In this document: positions 59,205 through 64,000 of the stretch, piece after piece
How positions within the stretch are numbered: position 1 is the stretch's first letter
Layout of the letters: each line of letters begins with the position of its first letter
Origin: Carposina sasakii
Taxonomy: Eukaryota; Arthropoda; Insecta; Lepidoptera; Carposinidae
Direction: 5' to 3'
DNA: 64,000 bases
Assembly: GCA_014607495.2 (NCBI GenBank)
Contig: CP053153.1
Span: 14,198,001-14,262,000 of the forward strand
Program-made: the position numbers and the translations under genes
Notes under the pieces: generated by a model
Databases searched by the model: none
What the model was told of the DNA's origin: nothing
The model's input: the letters and a program-made list of their open reading frames with translations, nothing else

Positions 59205-60400
59205 AATAGTGTTATCTGCAATTCAATATTTGTTTCAGAGTCTGTCTCCGATCCTGAGCTGTAAATTATTGGACGACGATATATAGGAGCCCTGTGAAGT
59301 CCTGAAGTGGATGGTTTTGGTGACTGGGTCGGAGTAACAATGATTTGTGCCTTCTTTGGTGTTGTTTCTACATCATTCAAGATCTTTTCAGATGATTGAA
59401 TAGTGTCTTCATGCTCTTGGTTAGTTAAGACCGACAAATTATTTAGATCCATGGCGCTTTGAGCAGGACTTTTCTCGGGTAAATCAGGAACTTGCTCTAA
59501 ATGAGATTGAGAATCATCCTCGTTTCGAAGCTGTTCTTCTGGCTGATTGACAGTATAATTATCTGGATGATCTGTGTCTGACCCTACTAAAGCGCTGGGT
59601 TCTGTTGGTGGAGGCAGCTCTGTTAAAATTGATGGAGCAAATGCCTCGTCAGGTAATATGTCAGGGTTGAAAGGGTACAAGCCCGTAGCTCGAAAACCGT
59701 TTACTATATTGTCGTGAGTCAAACACTGTGACCACACCTTTGTGAAAATTGTATTAAAACTGGTTTTCGTTTTGTGTCTTTCAGGATTTTGGTACATGTA
59801 TCTTAAAACCTCTTGATTCCAATAATGTTCAAACGACTTATTCACAGATTTGTCCAGAGGTTGCAGCTCGTGCGTAGTATTACTCGGGAGACAATACAGG
59901 ACTATGTCATGCCGGTCTGCTTCCTCAACGATCGTGTAATCTAAGTGCGATGACGCTCCATCGAAGATCAACAAAATTTTTCCTTGAGTCTTATATTTTG
60001 CCAAATGTTTAATGAACTCCACGAATAGTTCAGTTGTCATGCTCCCTTTTGCTGACATCTTCACGAAACTCCCCGCGGGTAAATTGTCACTGAATTCAGG
60101 TTTCTGCCTCTGTCCTTTAAATATTATCATCGGTGGAATAGCGGTCCCGACAGCATTGACACACATTGCGATCGCGACATTTTGAGCATGCTCTGGCGCT
60201 ATTAAATGGACTCGTCGAGCTCCTCTTTGTGCTAGAACAGTCTGTTGACTATGAACAGTCAACCGACATCCCTTTTCATCTATGTTGTAAAGTCTTTGCG
60301 GGTGTGTTATAATTTCAAGCTCGTCATAAATTTTTTTGATTTCTGAGAAGTGTTGGCTAACGATTGGTCTGTTTAGCTTTTGCGCCCTAGCTGGATTCAT
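59195..60400 (-). CDS. Tigger/pogo transposase DDE domain
   Basis: The 401-codon frame holds the DDE_1-type catalytic domain. The triad is visible: D41 (YNIDEKG), D147 (LLIFDGASSH) and D183 (ELQPLDKSVN), with 35 residues between the last two. Other family landmarks are VHLIAPEHAQNV, CLPSNTTHELQPLDK and NGFRATGLYPFNPDIL. The rest is a Ser/Pro/Glu-rich tail. It cuts and rejoins DNA at the terminal repeats. It is in the same frame as the upstream DNA-binding piece, with one TAG (60404-60406) between them, and the ATG at 60400 is only the next internal Met. At its end the frame passes to the PHD piece between about 59222 and 59197; this step equals one missing base. Confidence 0.85.
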   Translation of the reverse strand: MNPARAQKLNRPIVSQHFSEIKKIYDELEIITHPQRLYNIDEKGCRLTVHSQQTVLAQRGARRVHLIAPEHAQNVAIAMCVNAVGTAIPPMIIFKGQRQKPEFSDNLPAGSFVKMSAKGSMTTELFVEFIKHLAKYKTQGKILLIFDGASSHLDYTIVEEADRHDIVLYCLPSNTTHELQPLDKSVNKSFEHYWNQEVLRYMYQNPERHKTKTSFNTIFTKVWSQCLTHDNIVNGFRATGLYPFNPDILPDEAFAPSILTELPPPTEPSALVGSDTDHPDNYTVNQPEEQLRNEDDSQSHLEQVPDLPEKSPAQSAMDLNNLSVLTNQEHEDTIQSSEKILNDVETTPKKAQIIVTPTQSPKPSTSGLHRAPIYRRPIIYSSGSETDSETNIELQITLLWH

Positions 60401-60403
60401 GAA

Positions 60404-60799
60404 CTATGCCTTTCTCTTTGAAATTTCTGGATGCCGTTTCAAAAACATCTTTAGCCAGTCTTTGCCAGCAAGGCCAATGTCTGCGTTGAAGTTATGTTTT
60501 AGCTCATATTTTTCACAAAAGATGAATGCTTGTCTGCGAATAAGCTTTGGAGTAAGTGGCATCCCTATATTTGCAAATCTTATGATTCTGTTGACAAGAT
60601 CACATTCTTGAGCTTCAGTCATAATTGAACGGCGTCCTAAACATCGCATTGTATTTCCACTTTTCAAGTGGTTCCTTAGCGTACGTCTAGGTATATTATA
60701 TCGCTCTGCTGCACCACGCTGCGTCAACTGCCCTCGTTGTATGGCTGCCATAGCAGAACGCAAGTTTTCTTGAGTCCACGGAGCTCGACGTGGAGGCAT
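60404..60799 (-). CDS. Tigger/pogo transposase DNA-binding N-terminus
   Basis: I place the start at the ATG at 60799 (MPPRRAPWTQENLRSAM), because the longer frame begins at a TTG. A psq-type helix-turn-helix covers about residues 8-48 (WTQENLRSAMAAIQRGQLTQ ... NIPRRTLRNHL). A CENP-B/Tc5-like second helix-turn-helix region follows, ending GKDWLKMFLKRHPEIS. Both bind the transposon ends. The frame stops at a TAG at 60404-60406; the next codons continue the family sequence in the same frame, so this is a nonsense change or a read-through site. Confidence 0.85.
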   Translation of the reverse strand: MPPRRAPWTQENLRSAMAAIQRGQLTQRGAAERYNIPRRTLRNHLKSGNTMRCLGRRSIMTEAQECDLVNRIIRFANIGMPLTPKLIRRQAFIFCEKYELKHNFNADIGLAGKDWLKMFLKRHPEISKRKA

Positions 60800-60852
60800 T
60801 TTTATTCGATCTGTGAGTAGAAACAAAAATCAAGTTGTATAACAAAGGTCGG

Positions 60853-60888
60853 TTAATAGGCCCATGACCTACTGTAGTGGGCCTTATT
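60853..60888. promoter_or_regulatory. Right-side GGGCCTTATT motif pair
   Basis: TTAATAGGCCC (60853-60863) and GGGCCTTATT (60879-60888) repeat the terminal-repeat core just upstream of the transposase start. Transposase bound here might repress its own gene; that is inference. Confidence 0.45.
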
Positions 60889-61069
60889 AGACGCATAACA
60901 TGCTTTATAAAATCATCAATTTAGAACTAAATTAAACACTTATTTTTTATTAATAGCATAGAAAATAACTAATTTGATGTCTAATGTTTAATAAAATTAC
61001 GTTACTTTATAGCTTAATAACAATTAAATCAAAATACTTACATTTCTTTATCACCAAATTTTATAAATC

Positions 61070-61160
61070 CGAGCGGTGTAGCGCACCCTGTCACAAATCG
61101 TTCACCACTGGCAAGATGGCGGCGCGCGGCGGCCGCGCGCTACCAACACAGCGAACCTAA
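61070..61160 (-). promoter_or_regulatory. Transposase promoter-like GC-rich stretch with YY1/Pho-like site
   Basis: A GC-rich island (GGCGGCGCGCGGCGGCCGCG) lies inside AT-rich transposon DNA about 300 nt upstream of the transposase ATG. AAGATGGCGGC at 61113-61123 matches the YY1/Pleiohomeotic core (ATGGC). Its promoter role is inferred. Confidence 0.45.
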
Positions 61161-61245
61161 CGGTCTTGTGCATCTGTGAGTCAAGTTCGAACCGGAATTG
61201 AAATATTTTAGCGCGAGTTTTCAAATGTGGGCTTTATTACCCTCC

Positions 61246-61269
61246 GGGCCTTATTTGCCGCAGGTACCT
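61246..61269 (+). repeat. Right terminal inverted repeat
   Basis: Exact inverse of 58132-58155, ending CAGGTACCT before TA. A further GGGCTTTATT lies just inside at 61229-61238. Confidence 0.95.
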
Positions 61270-61271
61270 TA

Positions 61272-61869
61272 TGTGTGACAGAATACAAAGAAGGGAGATT
61301 TTATTATTTTTTAAGTAAATATGCACACAATTTTTAGTGGGGAAATATCTTTCTGCTTTTTAGATTAGGTATTCTGTCTATTTTACTGTCAATCACGGTA
61401 ATCGAATTTCATTACTTGATTATTTCTTGAAATCTTTGCTTGTTTCAATATTTTAAGACGATATTTTATGAACAAAACTGTATTATGCATTTTTTACATT
61501 ATTGATTACTAATCGAAAATTTTGTATCTCTTCTATTTTACTCTAATCTTTGTCAACGTAAATACCTTTAGTTAACGACGGTTACAAATAAATCGTCAAA
61601 TTATAGCTGCTTAAGCCTTTACCGTCCCTCATTAAAGTCACATGCCCCAAGTTATCTTGTTAATGAGCCAACAGTTTTATAGCCTCTGTCTTTCTAAATA
61701 TCTCCCTAAATGACTCAAGAAAGGTATTTGAAGTGTATTTAATTATATTTGGTGAGTTCGGAATATCAAACAGTATTGCTACGTTAAAATTTTAAAATTC
61801 CTTTGTCTCAACTAAACTGTATTAGGTATTATATTTTTCAATTTGCTAATACATTATTTCTGAGTTTTA
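61272..61869. other. No gene recognised
   Basis: AT-rich; nothing supported. Confidence 0.4.
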
Positions 61870-62090
61870 GGCTCGAGCACACCGGATGCGTATGCGTGCA
61901 CGTAAGCGTAGTACGTACACGTACTACTTCTGAGTTTAATGTATGGAACTGTCACCGCTTGACGTCCATGCTTACGTCTACGCATACGCATCCGGTCTGC
62001 CCGTGCCTATACAGTTCCATACATTACAACTTAGAGGTACGTATATGTCTACGCTTACGTGCACGCACACGCATCCGGTGTGCTCGAGCC
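61870..62090. mobile_element. Foldback MITE family E, copy 3 (best preserved)
   Basis: GGCTCGAGCACACCGGATGC and GCATCCGGTGTGCTCGAGCC are perfect inverted ends. The interior repeats ATGCGTGCACGTAAGCGTAG and its inverse several times. TTA next to each end (61867-61869, 62091-62093) may be a 3-bp target duplication. The 99-codon open frame over it is fortuitous. Confidence 0.85.
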
Positions 62091-62326
62091 TTAAATTGGT
62101 AGTTTATGTTAGTTAACACAATAACTTTGAAATATATAGTTTAGTACACCAATGTATCTAGGAGAAATCCTTGAAATCTCTATCTTAGAAATGCATTTAA
62201 GTATATGCAAGGTGTTTGGGTTGGCCATTTTCTGTTAAGGTAATGACAAGACCCTTAATACATTGTAAACTTATGTATTTACATAATTATTTCGTTTTTA
62301 TGTTACTCAATCATGAATAGGTAAAC

Positions 62327-62523
62327 CTAACGTAAAAGAAAATCACGAGAAATTCTCTCTCCTAAAATTTCAAAATGCCTCAATTTTTGGTTTTCTATGA
62401 TGAGATCGGTGTTTGTCCCTGTTTTAGGATTTTGGGTAAGATTACATAAAAATCTCGTACGAGATATTAAGCTAGCTGATCCGGTCATGACGGTACCATC
62501 CTCGAAATCCGAAGACAAGCAAT
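62327..62523 (-). CDS. Candidate terminal coding exon, unknown protein
   Basis: On the minus strand an acceptor-like TTTGTAATATTAG (its AG at 62524-62525) precedes two bases and 64 open codons ending in TAG (62327-62329). It reads SSDFEDGTVMTGSASLISRT near the start and ends ENQKLRHFEILGERISRDFL, LR. The composition is balanced and protein-like. No partner exon or family is identified. Confidence 0.35.
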
Positions 62524-63758
62524 CTAATATTACAAACTATAATTGATATATAAAAGAGCAATGGAGACCACCATAAGACATGTCCATAAGATACTTCAAG
62601 GTATTCAGTATCACTTTTACTAACAAATAGATACGAAACAGTTTAACTGCACTTAGCTCCTCCTAAATTTATTTAGTCGTAAAACCGAATCTCGGCGATA
62701 GCATTCTTAACTCTCAGGTGGGCTGTAACGTAAATTGATATAGGTAGGCGACAAAGTTTAGTTTCAGAATTTATCGCTGTGTTAAACATACATTGTATGG
62801 TTTATGCTGAAGTTGCACTGGTTTCGCTAGCAAATAGGTAATACAAAGTGCGATGGATAGGTCAGAGGTGTTCCAATTATATTATACTGAGCGGTATCTT
62901 TAATGTTGTACAGGTTACAGCTGCAAAGTTTTGCAAATTTGTATTTACTACTTACATAACAACCCTTTATGCAGTTATAATGATGAACAACACATTTTTG
63001 AGCTTTTGTTTTTTTTTTAATTATACTGTAGGTAGGTACTTTTACATATAAAAGGCGAGTTCATTAAGTAAATAAAATACGATAAAACATTGCGTTTATT
63101 GTAATTATGATTTATGAACCGTAAAATTAAATGCATAAAAGGGGACCAGTTATTTATAAATATACTACCTAATTGCATTCCAAAGCCTAATAAAGCAACA
63201 AAGTCGAGAGAACAAGCGTTTAAATCTGCCCAAAAAAAGTTGTAAATACCGCGAATAAAGATTGATGAAGAATCAATCGCTTCGTGTCCCGCAGATAAAG
63301 CGAACGTCCACACAATCAATTTTAATCTGGGAACCGCACACGTGTTCGAACCTTCCATTCGCACAATAGGTGAAGGCAGTAAGGGAGAAGAAGATAGTAA
63401 TACCAATAAGGCTTGTATCGGTTTTGACGTAGGTGCCATTACCGCGATGACGCCGGCCTACTTACGGAATTAAAGTCTGCTAAGGAAGATTGAACGGGGA
63501 GCCTTATCTGCTAAGACAATGATGTAAGCGAAAACATTGATGGATATTGGAGGGAAAAAAGACAATAGCTAAAGACGATGAGCGTGCACTTATTAATGGG
63601 TTTCGGACCCTGTGACCTGGATTTATAATTCTATTTCGCTTCACCATAATGCGGCAGAAAATGTATCATTATTAGTTGGATTAACAAAGATTTTAATTAC
63701 AAATTGAAGTTTTTTGATGAACGAACGCAAGATTTTGTTATAAATTTTATCTTCCTAG
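62524..63758. other. No gene supported
   Basis: The minus-strand open frame at 63017-63439 has an ATG but no domain (see rejected items). The rest is AT-rich. Confidence 0.35.
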
Positions 63759-63958
63759 GTTTATCTCGTACTAAAGACATCTTTTTAAGTGCTGAAGCAA
63801 ACTACGCCAATACTCCAAACATAGCAGTTAAATCTAAAGTCAGAGGTCTTTACGAGCAGTCCATTGTCAAATACATGAATAAGTTTGGAAAACAGGAAAA
63901 AGAAACTTTCCGAACAGCTAGGCGTTCTATTCGTGACACTAAATTACAAGGCCTATAA
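63759..63958 (+). CDS. Candidate terminal coding exon, unknown protein
   Basis: An acceptor-like TTTTATCTTCCTAG (its AG at 63757-63758) precedes two bases and 65 codons, ending in TAA at 63956-63958. It reads LSRTKDIFLSAEANYANTPN near the start, and ends TFRTARRSIRDTKLQGL. Charged residues are regularly spaced (VRGLYEQSIVKYMNKFGKQE), suggesting helices. The frame runs on upstream to 63704, but the acceptor suggests that part is intron. No family recognised; earlier exons would lie upstream. Confidence 0.4.
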
Positions 63959-64000
63959 ATCTATCTGGATTAAAATCGATTTGTAACTGAGAACCTGTTT

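Larger units (their letters stand above)
58132..61269 (-). mobile_element. Complete pogo/Tigger-like DNA transposon (3,138 bp)
   Basis: Perfect 24-bp terminal inverted repeats lie at 58132-58155 (starting AGGTACCTGCGGCAAATAAG) and 61246-61269. TA flanks both ends (58130-58131, 61270-61271), the target used by Tc1/mariner/pogo elements. The transposase is on the minus strand in three open pieces. GGGCCTTATT motifs repeat inside both ends. With intact ends and only three coding lesions, it looks recently active. Confidence 0.9.

Noticed and set aside
58702..60896. Plus-strand open frames of 66-99 codons and a second minus-strand frame over the Tigger element
   Set aside because: They are shadows of the transposase frames, and their composition follows from the coding strand.
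61803..62102. 99-codon open frame
   Set aside because: It covers a palindromic foldback MITE whose sister copies do not preserve the frame.
63017..63439. 140-codon minus-strand frame with ATG and a hydrophobic N-terminal segment
   Set aside because: No signal-peptide-like cleavage region, domain or transcript signal could be recognised, and the C-terminal half is low-complexity. It remains an unproven chance frame.

Overview
The window looks like gene-poor, AT-rich nuclear DNA of an insect, most likely a moth or butterfly. Three things suggest this: short Helitrons running from TC to CTAG (the type common in Lepidoptera), tRNA-derived SINEs with long bodies, and many 5'-truncated LINE 3' ends whose tails are TGATGA-like. 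There are no bacterial-style operons. Most of what can be recognised is mobile DNA, much of it nested. This identification is inference from repeat content; no species-specific gene was recognised.

Layout. 0-13 kb is mostly unrecognised AT-rich sequence. It holds a compact hammerhead-ribozyme-like motif at 333-379, one candidate coding exon at 2774-2894, and scattered repeat fragments. 13.0-13.65 kb is a very long foldback. 15-32 kb is a dense mosaic: three MITE families that share CAGGGTG ends and TATA flanks, Helitrons, SINEs, foldback MITEs, a Jockey/CR1-like LINE tail, an RTE-like LINE fragment and a possible minus-strand terminal exon at 29814-29993. 32-50 kb holds more of the same plus a GC-rich probable LINE 3' end at 45.56-46.24 kb.

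50.5-56.5 kb is the most gene-like part. A GC-rich promoter-like stretch precedes three short exons (50666-50754, 52471-52560, 52670-52739) whose splice sites and phases agree and which keep one frame open. About 330 bp beyond the third exon lies a 3.4-kb RTE-clade LINE (53070-56474) with endonuclease and reverse transcriptase, a (TTTTA)5 tail and a 13-14 bp target-site duplication. A splice-acceptor-like site inside the LINE is in phase with the upstream exon, so a host-LINE chimeric transcript is possible.

58.13-61.27 kb is a complete pogo/Tigger-like DNA transposon with perfect 24-bp inverted repeats and TA flanks. On the minus strand it encodes a psq/CENP-B-type DNA-binding region, a DDE domain with all three aspartates, and a PHD finger. 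The reading frame is broken by one in-frame TAG and two frame changes. The element also carries repeated GGGCCTTATT motifs near both ends and a GC-rich promoter-like stretch. The last 2.7 kb holds a foldback MITE and two candidate terminal exons.

No rRNA gene, functional tRNA gene, CRISPR array or virus was recognised. Most long open frames here are antisense or out-of-frame shadows of the LINE and the transposon, or chance frames in AT-rich DNA.
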